From Centrapalus pauciflorus (lineage: Eukaryota > Streptophyta > Magnoliopsida > Asterales > Asteraceae): a stretch of 64,000 nucleotides of DNA. The stretch's first letter is position 1. Each line of letters begins with the position of its first letter. The notes beneath the pieces are model-generated. The model had not been told where the DNA came from and ran no database searches. It saw nothing but the letters and a program-made list of their open reading frames with translations. This document shows positions 23,822 through 36,623 of this stretch, in pieces. Both the position numbers and the translations under genes were made by a program. The DNA is taken from assembly GCA_020465985.1 (NCBI GenBank), contig JAANYP010002344.1, positions 310,001 to 374,000 on the forward strand, read 5' to 3'.

Positions 23822-24977
23822 GTCAAGATAGAGAATTCAGGGATTTACTTCCGAAGTTGATGGGATATCAACTAAGATCAGGGTTTCTGAGTTTTCAGAA
23901 GTCAAGGGGGTTTCAAAAGATTCTGGAGCTTGGATAGGTTGTACACTGTCAACGGGTAAGTGTACGTCTATCGTTGAAACCTCTCCAATATCTTCTGAAA
24001 TTGGTTGGTGAGAATGATCTGAGACTACGACTGGATCTTCAGTAATCGTGTCAAGAACCAAATTTAAAACATTAGGTTTGGTCTTTTCAAAGTAGTCTTC
24101 ATAAAAATTCTCGAACAGTTTATTTAGATCATTATTTTCTACACTCTGTTCAGATGACTTCATAGAAGTCGACTGTTTAAGTTCGGGTCCTGAACTGGTG
24201 TGTTCAGAAGCCATTACAATGCCTTCATCAAATTTAACATTGACGCTCTCGTTAACAGTCTTTGTAATTTTGTTGTAGACTCGGAAGGCTACAGACTCTT
24301 TAGAATAGCCAATGAAGATGCCTTCATCCGCTTTCTGACTAAACTTTCCCAAATTATCTTTGTCGTTTAGGATAAAGCACCTGCATCCAAAGACATGAAA
24401 AAATTTCACATTAGGGACTCGTTTATTTACCAGTTCATATGGAGTCTTTCTGAATCTCTTGTTAATTATAGATCTATTTTGAGTAAAACAAGTCATTCCT
24501 ACAGTTTCAGCCCAAAGGAATAACGGAATGTTTGAATAAGCCAACATCGTCCTTGCAGATTCCACAAGGGTGCGATTTCGTCGTTTGACTACATCGTTCT
24601 GTTGTGGGGTACGAGCTGCTGAGTATTGATGAGTTATTCCAACAAAACTTAGAAACATCTCGAGTGACTTATTCTTTAATTCTGTCCCATTATCAGATCT
24701 AATGGTTTGAACTGAAAGTTGCAACTTGACTTGAAGTTTGCGAATGAAGTCAATGATGATCGGTAGCATCGGACTTGGATCTTAGAAAAAATACCCATGT
24801 GTATCGTGAATAATCGTCAACAATAACCAACACATATCTTTTCTTGTTAATGCTCTGTACTCGCGTAGGCCCAAACAAGTCCATATGTAGAAGTTCTAAA
24901 GCTCTCGTTGAAGAATGTTCCACCTTTAACTTGTGAGAAGCTCGCACCATCTTCCCTTTTTCACAAAGTGCACACAA
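23822..24977 (-). pseudogene. Element A integrase, broken
   Basis: The zinc-binding end (MCALCEKGKM) and the first Asp (LLHMDLFGPTRV) lie in the segment 24977-24750; a frameshift near 24760 follows. The second Asp is in TIRSDNGTELKN. The third catalytic residue, Glu, is replaced by Lys: the string reads QQNDVVKRRNRTL, where VVERKNRTL is usual, so the D,D,E triad is incomplete. A long acidic linker towards RT follows to about 23837. The integrase is inactive on two counts. Confidence 0.85.
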
Positions 24978-24986
24978 CTGCTCCTT

Positions 24987-25469
24987 CTAAAATCTGAGAG
25001 TTGGCATCCCTTTGACTAACCCACCTTTGGCAAGGTTGGTTAATTCTTTGAAGTTCAAATGTGAAAGACGGCGATGCCATAGCCAAGATACTTTAGATGT
25101 TGCTTTGGATAATAAGCAAACATCTTTCTTCAGATTTATAGAGGCTAGATCTATAGAGTACAAATTTATTTTTCTATTTAGTATCTCCCTCCCTTCCCCA
25201 GATCTAATGTTACATCGATTTGCTTTCAAATTGACCTCTAATCCTTTGTCACACAGTTTCCCAATACTGAACAGATTGTGTCCTAGACCGTCAACGTAGA
25301 AGACTTTTTGAATCGTAATCTTGTCGTACTCAAGACTCCCATACCCTTTGATCGGACAGAATTGATCATTTCCAAATGGAACCGTCCCACAGAATTTATC
25401 AACAAAGTTTGTGAGGGTTTCTCTCTGTCCGGTCATATGCTTTGAGCAATTGGAGCCAAGGTACCACAA
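24987..25469 (-). pseudogene. Element A protease and pre-integrase region
   Basis: The protease site reads WYLGSNCSKHMTG. The related copies in D read WYLDSGCSKHMTG, so the catalytic Asp and the Gly of the DSG motif are both lost. The GAG-pre-integrase domain (WLWHRRLSHLNFKELTNLAKGG) is intact within this 160-codon frame. Copia proteases cut the polyprotein; this one cannot. Confidence 0.8.
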
Positions 25470-25869
25470 ATGATTTACCTATAAGACGAAATAAGACGTG
25501 AGGTACCCACTTATAGTTGGGTACTTCGGATTTTGGTAAATCATGTGGTTTCTTATTATTCTTCTCATTAGCTAGTGTCTTTAATTTAGGAACCTACTTT
25601 TTAATAGTATGTTTATGTATCCATTTTTGTACAGTTCGGTGTGGAACTGAGTTTGAAATTCGTTTCTTTGGAACCTTTTCCTGTTTAAAAGAAGGAACCT
25701 TTTTCTTCGGTAGCCAAACAAGCTTATCAGATTTAGCACACAACATATGACAATGAGTAGAATTTAAGGCAAGTAAATCAGTCGAAAGTATTTATTACAA
25801 CGTTTAGCAGTAAATTTATTACAGACAGAATTATCAATGTGACTAATCCTATCAGTAACAAAATTTATT

Positions 25870-28645
25870 TTACTCTCCACTCTTGTTTTTCGTTTCTTGT
25901 TGCTTCTTGTGCCATTCTTTCTTCTGAGAACTTTTCACAATATAATCTGACATAATAGAAACATGGGAATTAGTTGTTTTAGAATTATGTTTATTCTGAA
26001 AAATTCTCTTACCTTTGGAAGTATGGACCTTCTGTGCAATAGAATCCTTTGAGGAAAAGGATTCACCTTTTTCATATATTGGAGTCACAAAATTACCTTT
26101 TGTTTTCTCCTTTTTCATTTGTAAAACCATTGAATTTTCTGATGTATCCTTAGAATCTGTAGATATTCTTTTCAGAATACTTACATGTTCTTTAGGTTTT
26201 TCAGCATGTTTATCATGTAACGGTTTAACAAATTTATCTATCTTAACAAACATCTCCTCCAATGAGTTGAAATCCGAGTTCATATACAGATCAAAATCTT
26301 GTTTAGAATTAATAGAAGCAGGTTCAATTGAAAGTTTTTGATCTGGTTGAGATTTGTTTTCAGGCTGATTTTGCAGTTTTAATTCCAAGGATTTATTTGC
26401 AGCCTTAAGATTATGATTTTCAGACTCAAAAGTTTTGATTTTCAATTCAAGATCAGAATTTATCTTCTCAATAATTGAATTTGGTATATATGGCTTTTGA
26501 GAAAGAGTAGTAGTTTCAGATAAATCCTTTTCAGAATAAATCTGAATATACTCCTCAGAAATGCAAGAATTTTGATAACTTTCATTTAATCTGTTATAAT
26601 CGACAGTATTCTGCATTTTATCAGATCTCAACCTTTTTAAATCTTCACTGATTCTACTTCATCCGAAGTGTTCATGAAAACCATTTGTAATCCTAAATTC
26701 ATATATCTGACATCATATATAGTTGGTGAATTTGAAATTTCTTTTGTCAGATATTTAGGATTTGTCCAACCTAAACCTAATTTTGAATTATAAAATTTGG
26801 TATCTTTAGGTTGGTACAAATATATGGTTTGATATGTTTGACCTCGTTTTATAAACTCATCTTCCAAAGATATAATTTTCTCATAAAGCTTTGTCCTTTC
26901 ATCAAATATAGCATGATATTTCACAGAACGATATGATGCTTCTAATTCAGCTAAATTCAGTTTTTCTTTTGGGTCAGATATATTGCTATTCAGTTTCTGA
27001 ATTTGACTTTGAAGTTCAGTGGATTTATCTTGTAAATCTGACACAGCTCGTAATGCTAATGCCTTATCCTTGAAAAAAATCTAACACTAAAGCATGTTCT
27101 TGATTCAATTTGTTTTCCAAGGAATGGACATTTTTCTTTTCGGCTTTTAAATATTTTTCAAATTTCCTTAACAAATAAGCCATTTGAGTCAATTTTTGTT
27201 CAAGCATAGAGGAGTTATCATCATCAAAAACTGAATTAGATTGTACCTCTGGTGTCTCTGAACTGTTTGAGGCATCTGAATCTGATTGATCATCTTCTTT
27301 TTCCTTGTTGCATCCAGCATCTCCTGTTGCCATCAGTGTTATCTCTTTAGTCAGTTCCTTATCATCATCAGACTCCTTTTTCTCTTCAGTCTCCTAATCC
27401 GTCAAACCCACCCAAACTTCATCTTTAGCTATCACTGCAGACTCACTAAGTTCAGAATCATTAAAAACTTCAGATTTCAGACAGATGTGTGCATCTTCAT
27501 CTAAAATATCTTCATCTTCAGATAATTGGAGCTAGTGATCATCTTAAGCCATCAAAGTCTTACCGGCCTCTTTTTCCTTTGCCAGCAGTGCCTTGCGAGT
27601 GTAGTATTCTGAATTCATAACTACAGGCAATCTGCATTCTCTAGCAAAATGGTCTGGCTTGCCACAGTTATAGCATTTTTGCTCAGAATCCTTCTTGGCA
27701 GGCTTATCAGATTTTACATATTTGTCTGCTTTCTTGCCACTGCTCTCTCATGATTTATAATATTTGTCCTTCTTCTCATACTTCTGTGAGTCTGTCTTGT
27801 ACCTCATCTTATTGTTGGTCGGTTTGCAGTAGAACTTCTTCTGAAATGCCTTCGTCAGCAAGGCCATTTGTTTCTTCATTTCTTCAATCTCAGAATTAGT
27901 TGAGGAATCCGATGAGTCTGACTCTGATGAACTACTGCTCACTACAACCCATTTTTCCTTGTTCAGCTTGTATTTATATTTCTTGTCTGCCAACGGAGCT
28001 AAAGGATCAACGGTTTCCTTTTCAGCCTTCTTCTTTCCTGACATCTTCCTTAAAACAACTTCTGGGTAGTTGTTAAGGTTTTCAAATACCACATGAAAGT
28101 CCATGTCGTCAATCTCTTTAGTTTGCTAAATTATCATAGTGTACTTATCCCACTCCGGATTTAGTACTTTCAGGAATTTGACATTTATGTCTAAATTTGA
28201 CTTTGTCACACCATTACTCTTCATTTTACTAACCAGATTAACAAACCTCAGGTACGTACTCTCCAGCATTTCCCCTTCTCTTGTCTGAACCCTCATCAAT
28301 TCACCGACCTCATCACAGGTGGATTTGGCTGTTTTTTGTATTGGTTAGACAGGTATATATATCATTGGGAATAGAAATCAACATGAGCTTTCTAGCAGTC
28401 TTATCACCCAGTTTTCTGCGTTTTTGTGCTTCAGTGAGGTTTGTTACCTCTACTGTTCTTTCCGGGATAGCAGGATTGCCCGTGGGTACAACAGGTAAGG
28501 TCTCAAGAAAAACAGTTGGTCCGTCATTAAGGGATTTCAGCATTTCATCAGACAGGTCATGGAAACTGATGAATTCAAGGAATCCCTCCCTCCATTGTAC
28601 GTATTTACCTCTGTATAGAAGTGGAGGTTTTGTTTCCGACCCCAT
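25870..28645 (-). pseudogene. Element A gag, broken
   Basis: Starts MGSETKPPLLYRGKYVQWREGF at 28645; an in-frame upstream Met at 28666 is possible. A gag core, a Ser-rich stretch and an intact CCHC knuckle (CYNCGKPDHFAREC, about 27690-27630) follow, then a long Lys/Glu-rich coiled-coil tail (27333-25870) that is unusually long for copia gag. Stops or shifts occur near 28313, 28120, 27750, 27570, 27055 and 26635. Gag would form the virus-like particle and bind RNA through the knuckle. Confidence 0.8.
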
Positions 28646-28666
28646 GGCTAGTGCGTCTTTGTACAT

Positions 28667-29340
28667 TTTGACTGATTAACAGGAATCTTCCAAGATCTTT
28701 TAAATGAAAATTGATTGAAATTGAAAAATTGATCAAACTTGATGATAAGTTGATCAAACTCGAATGAATATGGAATGAAACTTGAAATGAATGGGATCAA
28801 ATTCAATCAAAGAATGATAAAACTCGAACAATGAATGGAATCAACTCGAATTGTAAAGACAGAAACTCGAATCTAGAAGAAAGTAATCAACAGATTAATG
28901 CAACTCGAATGCAAAGAATATAAAACTCGAATGATGCTTCTATAAAACTCGAATGAAATGAGAAGGAACTCGAGTCAGTGTGAAGTATGATTGATTAAAC
29001 TCAAATCAAACTTAATTACACTTGACAGTTGTTTTATAAAACTCGAATAAAACTTCCTTCCAACTCGAATGGAATAACGTTCAACTCGATTGAATCTTCT
29101 ATTCAACTCGATTGAAATAGAGTGCAACTCGATTGAAATATAATACAACTTGATTGAAACTTCTATTCAACTCGATTGAAATGAACTGCAACTCGATTGA
29201 AATGAAGTTCAACGCGATTGCAAGAGTTATTCAACTCGATTGCAACAGTTATTCAACTCGATTATACTGTTTATTCAACTCGAATTCAACTGCTTGCAAC
29301 TCGATCAATAAAGCATTCAACTCGATTAACACATGAGTTT
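28667..29340 (-). repeat. Element A gag leader with TTCGAG-rich array
   Basis: Untranslated leader of element A. From about 28740 to 29340 it is filled with AACTCGAATGA/AACTCGATTGA words every 15-30 bp on the plus strand. It ends where the LTR of element B begins; the rest of the leader, the PBS and the 5' LTR of A are gone. Confidence 0.8.
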
Positions 29341-29970
29341 TGTTGGGAAATATTCTAAGTATGTCAAGCTGTTAGTTAGATTTCTCAAATTGTTAGTAGA
29401 TTTTCTGTGTAATTACAAAGTTCAAGCTGTTAGTTGAGTAAGTTCGAGCTGCCAGTTCAAAAGTTCAAGCTGCTCAACAGATAGACTTCAAGCTGCTCAA
29501 CATTTCAATAATCAGAAAGTGCTGAAAATCAGGTAAAGATTTATATTTGAAGATTCAAGCATATCTACTACCAGAGAAATCAGAGTCCCTCAAGGAAACA
29601 AATTAGAAGGCGTTATATATAGATAGAATAGGTTTTTCTGTTGTATCTCTGCACGTACAAGTTTTGATTAAGTGGTAATTGCTTTGTGATTAAGTTTTCA
29701 TAAGCCTCTAAGGTTGTAAAAAGCCTAAGAACAATCTGTGTTCTTCGTCTAATCAAAAAGATTAGAGGTGATTGTAATCACTGAGTTTGGCAATGCAAAA
29801 GATTTGATTTTATTATATTTATGTGTTATTTGTTTTGAAAGCTTTTCTTAAAACAGTTAACTGTTATTCCACAAACTTCTTAATTGGACTTTGATTCAAT
29901 ACAAGGTTATTGGTTTATACTCTGATTGATTCAAACCAGTTAATCTTAGGTAGTAATTTTGATCCTGACA
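29341..29970 (+). repeat. Element B 5' LTR
   Basis: TGTTGGGAAATA to ATCCTGACA, 630 bp, closely matching the LTR at 58223-58891. A TATA-like TATATATAG lies near 29614. Words such as TTCAAGCTGCTCAA recur in the U3 part. The primer site follows at 29973. Confidence 0.85.
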
Positions 29971-29972
29971 AG

Positions 29973-29985
29973 TGGTATCAGAGCC
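29973..29985 (+). other. Primer-binding site of element B
   Basis: TGGTATCAGAGCC, two bases behind the LTR. It is complementary to the 3' end of plant initiator-Met tRNA, the usual copia primer. Confidence 0.9.
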
Positions 29986-30038
29986 AAAGGTTTTTCTTTG
30001 TTTTCAAAGTCATCTCTTAAAATTTTAAATTTTCTGCA

Positions 30039-32509
30039 ATGGAATTTGATAATAGCAGTAGTGGATCTGGGCAAGGACTCAAAGTGCCTATGCTCAAACC
30101 CACTGAGTACGAGATGTGGAAACTCAGGATTCAACAGCACATTCAATTTATTGATTATGCCATATGGGAAGCTATTGAATTTCCTCCTGTAGTTAATCCT
30201 GAACTTGATGCTGAGGGCAAGCCCATAAAAACACCTCCAAAGACTGAACTTGAAAGAAAGGCTAGAATGAATGAAGTGAAAGCTCTTACACTTTTACAGA
30301 TAGCCATTCCTAATGTTTATCAACACTAGTTTAAAAAGTTATATACTGCTCATTCTCTTTGGAGTGCTTTAGAAAAAAGATTTGCTGGCAATGCTAGCAC
30401 CAAAAGAAATCAAAAAGATCTTCTGAAACAGTAGTATGAAAACTTTTCTGGTGGCAAGAATGAAAACATTACTCAAATCTTTGACAGGTTTAATAAACTG
30501 ATAGGTGAATTGGAGAGTGCCAAAGTCAGCTTGGATCAAAACGAAGTAAACAGAAAATTTCTTAGATCACTTAGTGAAGAGTGGACAGTCTATGCTGCCC
30601 AATGGAGAACAAAAGAAACTCTTTATGAAATAGAGTTGGATGATCTTTACAACAGCCTAAGAGTGTTTGAAAATAAGATTGAAAACAAAAAGAAATCCTT
30701 TTCATACAATCATAACACGGCTCTGCTGTCATCAGCATTAACTGATAAATCTAACTGTTGTGATTCCTTTTCAGGTGCTGATGGTAACCCTACTGAAGGT
30801 CATTATGAAGCTTTTGTTGCCAGTGATGGACTATTTGCTCTAAATGCTGAAGATTTAGAACAAATCCATCCAGATGATCTAGAAGAGATGGACTTGAAAT
30901 GGCTGCATGCTATGTTGACTATGAGGGCTAAAAGATTTCTGAAAAGAACTGGCAGACCAAACTTTCAAGCTAGACCAGAAGGCAAACCAGCATTTGATAA
31001 ATCCAAAGTTGAATGTTTTAAATGTCACAAGCTTGGACATTTTGCCAGAGAATGCAGATCCCAAGGTCAACAGCCACCAAGACCTCAGCAGACTAATCAA
31101 GCTTCATCATCTCAAGCACTTGTTTCTCAAGAAGACAATGTGTTTGATTGGAGTGATCAGACAGAAGAAGAGTTTCAAAATCAAGCTCTCATGGCAGAAA
31201 CATCTAATGTCACTTCCCCTGAACTACCATCTGAGGTAAATGCTAAACTCTGCTCTCAAACATGCAATGATATGGTTAAAAGGTACAGAGATCATAATGA
31301 GAGCATGTGCAAAACTCTAGCTAAGATGGAAGAAAGGAGATATGAGTACATGCAGGCCATAGAAGATCTTGAAAAACAGATCAATGACTATAAAGATGAT
31401 GAGATTCAAATGGGACATGATAGAACATATCATGAGTGGGAGAAAAAGGAACTGAATAAGAAAATAGAGTCCCAAAATAAGAAATTAGATGAGGCTGAAC
31501 AGAAGGTGTTAGAAGCTAACAAGAAAATAGAATCTGTCAATATAGATTTAGGAAACTTCAAATTGGCAAATCAAAAGCTGGAACACCTAATGGAAGTTCA
31601 ATTTAAAGATACGGTAAAATCTCAGCTCAATCCCAAAGAGTGTATAGGATACAGAGCCACTCCACCCCCATACAACAACAAATACATTCATCCCATGAGT
31701 GAAGTTGCTAATAGGCTTGTTAATGAACCATTAGATGAGTCAATGACCACTGTAGATCCTATCCTTGAAAACAGTCCTGAATCAAAAGAAGAACTGATTC
31801 CAAATGAAGGTTGTGAGTGCAAAGAAGTTGAGAAAGAACCCAAAACAATGGGTGAACCTATAGAAACCCCTACCCCCAGTAAGAAAGGAAAAGAGAAGAT
31901 GAGTGTATGCAATGCTGCTCCATATGTTACTGTACCTTCTAACTGTAACATTGCATCTTCCTCAAAATGTAATAAAATATGTAAGACTATTCCAATCTGC
32001 ACATGCTAAAAGCATGGTGTTCAAAATTTCCCAAACAACAACAGGTAAGGGGAAATCAAAGGAACAAGAACCAGTTATGGTCCAACAAAACTGGTTCTCC
32101 AATCAAAACAGTCAAAAGATGTTTCCATTGTGGCAGGAAAAACCATGTGGCAAGATATTGTTTTTATAAACCATCTGTTGCAAAACAGACTATGGTTCAG
32201 AAACAGGCATTTGTTCAAACCACAAAGATTTCAAAGGCCAAACCACCTGTTGCACCAGTTCCAAAGAAGATGGTTGATCACAGGTTCTTAAAAGTCAACA
32301 AAAGACAGCCTACACACCAAAAACAAGTTTTAGCAAAATCCAAATCAACTATTAGACAGATATGGTGTGTTAAAGACAAAAACTCAGATCAAATTGTTGA
32401 TACAAATGTTGAAACTGCTAGGCATAAAGTTGGAAATGGTAGTGTTAATTCTGAAGCTGTTAGCACTAAAAATCCTGTTCAAACTGCTAAGTCTAACTGC
32501 AACATCTGT
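30039..32509 (+). pseudogene. Element B gag, with three nonsense changes, 3' truncated
   Basis: Starts MEFDNSSSGSGQGLKVPMLK and aligns along its length with gag of element C. It has the gag core, a first zinc knuckle (CFKCHKLGHFAREC, about 31015), a coiled-coil region (about 31260-31600) and a second knuckle (CFHCGRKNHVARYC, about 32130). The three stops near 30328, 30433 and 32008 stand where C has CAG, CAG and CAA, all C-to-T changes. The frame is otherwise kept. It is cut off near 32509 before the protease. Confidence 0.85.
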
Positions 32510-34969
32510 TAGCTCTATCACATCATCATCTTCTGATTCTTCAATCTCAACAATATCTTCAATCATTAAAGCCTTTTCTTGTTCCTCTTCTTCAGACTCT
32601 TCATATTCATCAAAATTATATAACTCTGACTGAATGTTCAATGGACTAGGAACATCTTCATAAAGAATCAATTCCTTTCCTTTTTGAACATCAGTAGGTT
32701 CTTTTGAGCTTCTTGCCTCTTCTTTTTCTTTAACTTCAGCCTCCTTCTCTGGATAGGTTATCATCAATAAACTCGTTGTAGGCTCATCAAGCTTCCTCCT
32801 CTTCTCCCCCTCATGAGGAGCATCATCGGAGTCATCGTCATGCTCATCATGTTTGCGTTTTGGCGCAGAAGCTTGAGCCTTAAAAACTGTTCAACTACCG
32901 CCACCTTTTCTAATAAATTTCCTAGCGCAGTGATCATCGTGCTCTCTAACCCTATCATCCTTTCTCTCATTTCATCAAATTTCTCACACACTAAGTCCCT
33001 CGGTTCTTCAATGGCTTGATTCGGATCAGGTTGCTTCACTGACTCCTCGGCTACGGACTTTCCTTTCAAAAACTTGTGAATGTTATTCATTTGAGCCATA
33101 ACTTTAGATAGCTGAGCAGAAACATGACTGTTTACCCCTGCAACAGCAGCATTTAACGCTTGACTCAGAGATGTTTCAGTGACGAATGGGGAAAGATTAA
33201 CGACTGGGTCACTCAGACTTCTAGTTGACACAACAGTGGAACTTGTGAAAAGAACCTCTGTGTGGCCAGTGCTCAGAGTTGGAATAGTGGTAGCTCTGAC
33301 TGGACTTCCACCCTCTTCAAGTGACGGAGAAACAAATGCTTCCGTGACTGAGGATGTTCCGGTAGGAACACCAAGTTCAGCTGCGCTTACTTCAACAAAT
33401 GAAGTAGACTCAAGTGTCCTATCGTGTATTGGTTCTAGACACGGTGCTTGAAATGAAGTTGTATACTCGGGCAGATGTGTACTGAATTCAATATCCATCA
33501 AATCCAAAGGATTATCGGATAGCTGATGTGCTTGGTCCCGGTGCTCAAGTGAAACAGACTCCTATTGAGAGGAGACTGAGTGGATGGTGGGTTGTGCAAT
33601 CGTCAGTGGGATACTGACTTCTTCAATGCTAACTCCCTGTTGGGAGCTAACAGCAGTTGTGGTAATATCCCGGCTTCCAGGTTTAGAACAACCCTCACAC
33701 TCGCTTGAGCTATACTAACAATATCGATCAAAACTACTCTTTCCTCATCATGATCATGTCCACCACCATCATCATCATCATCATCACCTTCCTCCGCTCC
33801 CTCATTTATGTTTGATAAATTACGTTCAGAATCGGAACTACTTTCTATTCTCTCACCTCCCCTTACTGCACCCGCTTCTCCCTCAGACACTAAAAGGCTT
33901 CCCTGAACTTCATCCCCTTGCTGAAGTTCCTCTCGTCCTAGAACTCCTTGGTTTAGAGAACCCGGTTCCTGGGTCTCTATGGGAGCATGGTCTATGCGGT
34001 ACAACCTCACATTCTCACTTGATTGATATGCATACCTTAACAGTGCTTCTGGTATTGGCATTATGTTGGCATTTGGAGAATCCGGAACTTCATGTAGGCT
34101 CATCATGACGTAATCTGGGCATCTTTGAGAATTTGATCTTTTCGGTATATTCTCATTTGCCCGTAGAATCCCTCAGATTAAATCTGAATGAACCTTTGTA
34201 GCGGTACAAACTTCCTCGATCTGTTGGTAGTCTTGGCAAGTACTATTTCATACAAGTCTTCCCAAATGCACTGTGCATAATCGTAATGTTTATTGAAATC
34301 AATGTCGTGAAAGATTCTTAGACAATGGATACTGCATCTATCTATGCCAGTATGCTTTGATGTCATACACCTATTGATTATCCCAAACAGCGTGTACCAT
34401 TCTCCGTTTAGCCCATTTCGATGGAATTTTGAACTTTTAAGTAAGGGCTTTGAGTATCCCAGGCAAATCAGGTCATTAACCAATTCTTCATCTGACACGA
34501 AATCTTCAAAGTCAGCTAACTCTGGAAAGTTAATTGTATCAATCAATCTGGGTAGGAACAAGTTGTGTCGAAGTCTGGCCAAAGTGATCCTAGATTTGAA
34601 CTGATCGATGGTACCCTTGAAGTGGTGATTACCATCTGCTGGAACAAACTTTACTGTATGCCAGAATTGTTGAAGGTACACTTGTGGAATGGAAGGTTTA
34701 TATTGGAGAAGATATCCCAAAGGATGTCCTTTGAGAATATCAACGATGATTGGGTGACTGACTTTAATCACTTTTGTATCAAGGAGGTGGTTATTGTCTT
34801 TGAATGGAAGGCAATATTTGGGTTTAACAAGTTGATTGTCGGGGATAAAGGTAGATGGTGAAGGCCTTGTAACAGAAGCGGAACGGACGGGTTTGGAAAC
34901 AAGGGTATGGTTTGATGATGCATGGGAGTCAGAAGAATTTGAATGATGGGATTGACTTGGAGATGCCAT
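32505..34969 (-). pseudogene. Element D ORF3, 3' truncated
   Basis: Starts at ATG 34969 (MASPSQSHHSNSSDS) with a splice-acceptor-like CAG 8 nt upstream. It is intact through the conserved N-terminal domain (34969-34178: HPIIVDILKGHPLGYLL, QVYLQQFWHTVKFVPAD, KTTNRSRKFVPLQRFIQI). An acidic region and a coiled-coil-like region (MNNIHKFLKGKS, EMRERMIGLEST) follow. Shifts occur near 34175, 33605 and 32830-32770. The last recognisable part, EESEDDDVIELTD, matches E just before E's C-terminal module. The module itself is gone because the copy ends at the junction with B. Confidence 0.75.
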
Positions 34970-34976
34970 TTGTAAC

Positions 34977-35000
34977 CTGTGAAATATAACAAACATGTTA
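34977..35000 (-). promoter_or_regulatory. Splice-acceptor-like site before ORF3 of element D
   Basis: The minus strand reads GTTATATTTCACAG followed by GTTACAAATGG. Position and context equal those of A (20531) and E (55796). Confidence 0.55.
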
Positions 35001-35097
35001 GACAAAGTAGGTAAACAAATGAAATTATTCAAAGTAGAAAAATAGAACATTTTTTCAGAAATTTAAAAATTTGTGGTTTTCTGTTTAAAGCATCAGT

Positions 35098-35146
35098 ATT
35101 CCAGACAATAATATGAAAATATTATTGACAGGATTCCAAAGTCAAT
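35098..35146 (-). other. Conserved hairpin upstream of ORF3, element D
   Basis: GACAATAATATG..AATATTATTG with flanking GGATTCC repeats forms the same stem-loop as in A, with one or two mismatches. Confidence 0.65.
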
Positions 35147-35254
35147 CTTTTAGAGACTAATGTTAGAAAATCACAAATATACACAATTTCTTGAAAAAAA
35201 ATGTTATATTTTTCTGAAAAATTAAAATCTCAACACTTAGAAAAAAATTTGAAC

Positions 35255-35790
35255 AAAAACTCGAATGACTCTTTATACATCTCGACTGACACTTGAACAA
35301 ACTCGAATAAGCCTGTGAACAAACTCGAATGAAATTGAACGATTCTCGAATGTATCTATGCAGAAACTCGAATGACATTTGATGATACTCGATTAAGCTT
35401 ACATTCAACTCGAAGGAAGTGTAACATTTCTCGATTAAGCCTTGAAGAATCTCGAATGAAGAATAAGACCAACTCGAATTAACCATGAGTTAACTCAAAT
35501 GAAATACAACTAGACTCGAATGAAAGAAGACTTAAACTCGTATGAAACATGAAATGACTCGAGTTTATGTTAAGTCCAACTCGAATGAGTCATGAAAGGA
35601 CTCGAATGAGTATATAGTCCAACTCGATTAAAGCTTAAGACAAACTCGATCAATTCTTAAGTCCAACTCGATCAAATCTTATGTTCAACTCGATTGACAA
35701 AGTGATCAACTCGAATCAAACATAACATTTCTCGAATGATGAAACAATCAACTCGATTGACACTGAAACTCTTCTCGATTATACTTTCAA
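35255..35790 (-). repeat. TTCGAG-rich array upstream of ORF3, element D
   Basis: About 25 ACTCGAATGA/ACTCGATTGA-type words in about 540 bp, in the same position relative to ORF3 as in A and E. Confidence 0.85.
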
Positions 35791-36623
35791 TCAAGAAAAT
35801 ATTGTTTGAATTTATTTTCCAAGTCTTTGAACTGAATTTCAACATTTTAGTTCCAAGGACTTTTGCAGTGATTTAAAACTTGTCCCCTACTCGAAAATTA
35901 AATTCAAACAACTTTGTTTTACTGAACTTCGATTCAAAACAACTATATGGTTGTTAAAAATCCAAATTTCAGAAAAGTATGAACTCGAAGCTTTTTGAAA
36001 TAAGATTTCAAATTTCTGTTTGTGTAAGTTGAATTGAACCATGAAGTTTGAGATTCATGTTCAGATTCATAAACCGCAAATCACCACACAATTAATTTCA
36101 GTGTATCAAACACAAAATTTGAAATACCATGAACACCCTATTACACTTTATACGAACACTGATTTTCAACAATTATACATATAAACCTGAAAATCAAATG
36201 ACTAAAACTGAAAAACAACATCAAAAAACTAAAAATAAACTCACAATTTGTTGCTTTGTAGCCTAAAATAATCGAAGATATTCGGGTATCTGAAGTTTCT
36301 TAATGGGGAAGAAAAGTTTCGAAGAAGACGGTGAATAGAAGGGTTTTCAGAAAAGTTTAATTTGAAATTCAAAATTCAACTTTATAGTTGAATTTCAAAA
36401 TTTTGAAATTACCCGTTACCCGGCCCATATTTGAATTTTAACTTTGACATTAGCTAGCCCACATTCACCAAATATAAACCCATTTATTCAAAATCCAATA
36501 TCCTTTCAAAAAAAAAAATTTACAACTAAAAAAATAAAACAAATTAAACAAAAAAAATTTGAAAACACACTCAAAAATTTTTTTAACTAAAATTAAAAAC
36601 TAAAAAAATTTAAAAATATAAAA

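Larger units (their letters stand above)
16954..29340 (-). mobile_element. Element A: degenerate SIRE-like Ty1/copia retrotransposon
   Basis: Read on the minus strand, the order is leader (29340-28667), gag (28645-25870), protease, integrase, RT and RNase H (25469-22136), a non-coding gap with polypurine tracts and a TTCGAG array, ORF3 (20523-18002), polypurine tract and 3' LTR (18007-16954). The integrase-before-RT order defines Ty1/copia. An extra ORF after pol is typical of the SIRE/Maximus lineage. The 5' LTR is missing: element B is inserted in the leader and the following DNA was deleted. Many frameshifts and stops make it inactive. Confidence 0.85.
29341..32509 (+). mobile_element. Element B: truncated copia element (5' LTR plus gag)
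   Basis: 5' LTR, tRNA-primer site and most of gag of the same family as element C. It is inserted into the leader of A; the left target bases are AGTTT (29336-29340). It stops abruptly near 32509, where sequence of element D's ORF3 begins on the other strand. No protease, integrase, RT or 3' LTR remains. Confidence 0.85.

Noticed and set aside
30039..32509. B as an independent functional gene
   Set aside because: It aligns throughout with gag of C, has three stops and lacks pol; it is a truncated retroelement.
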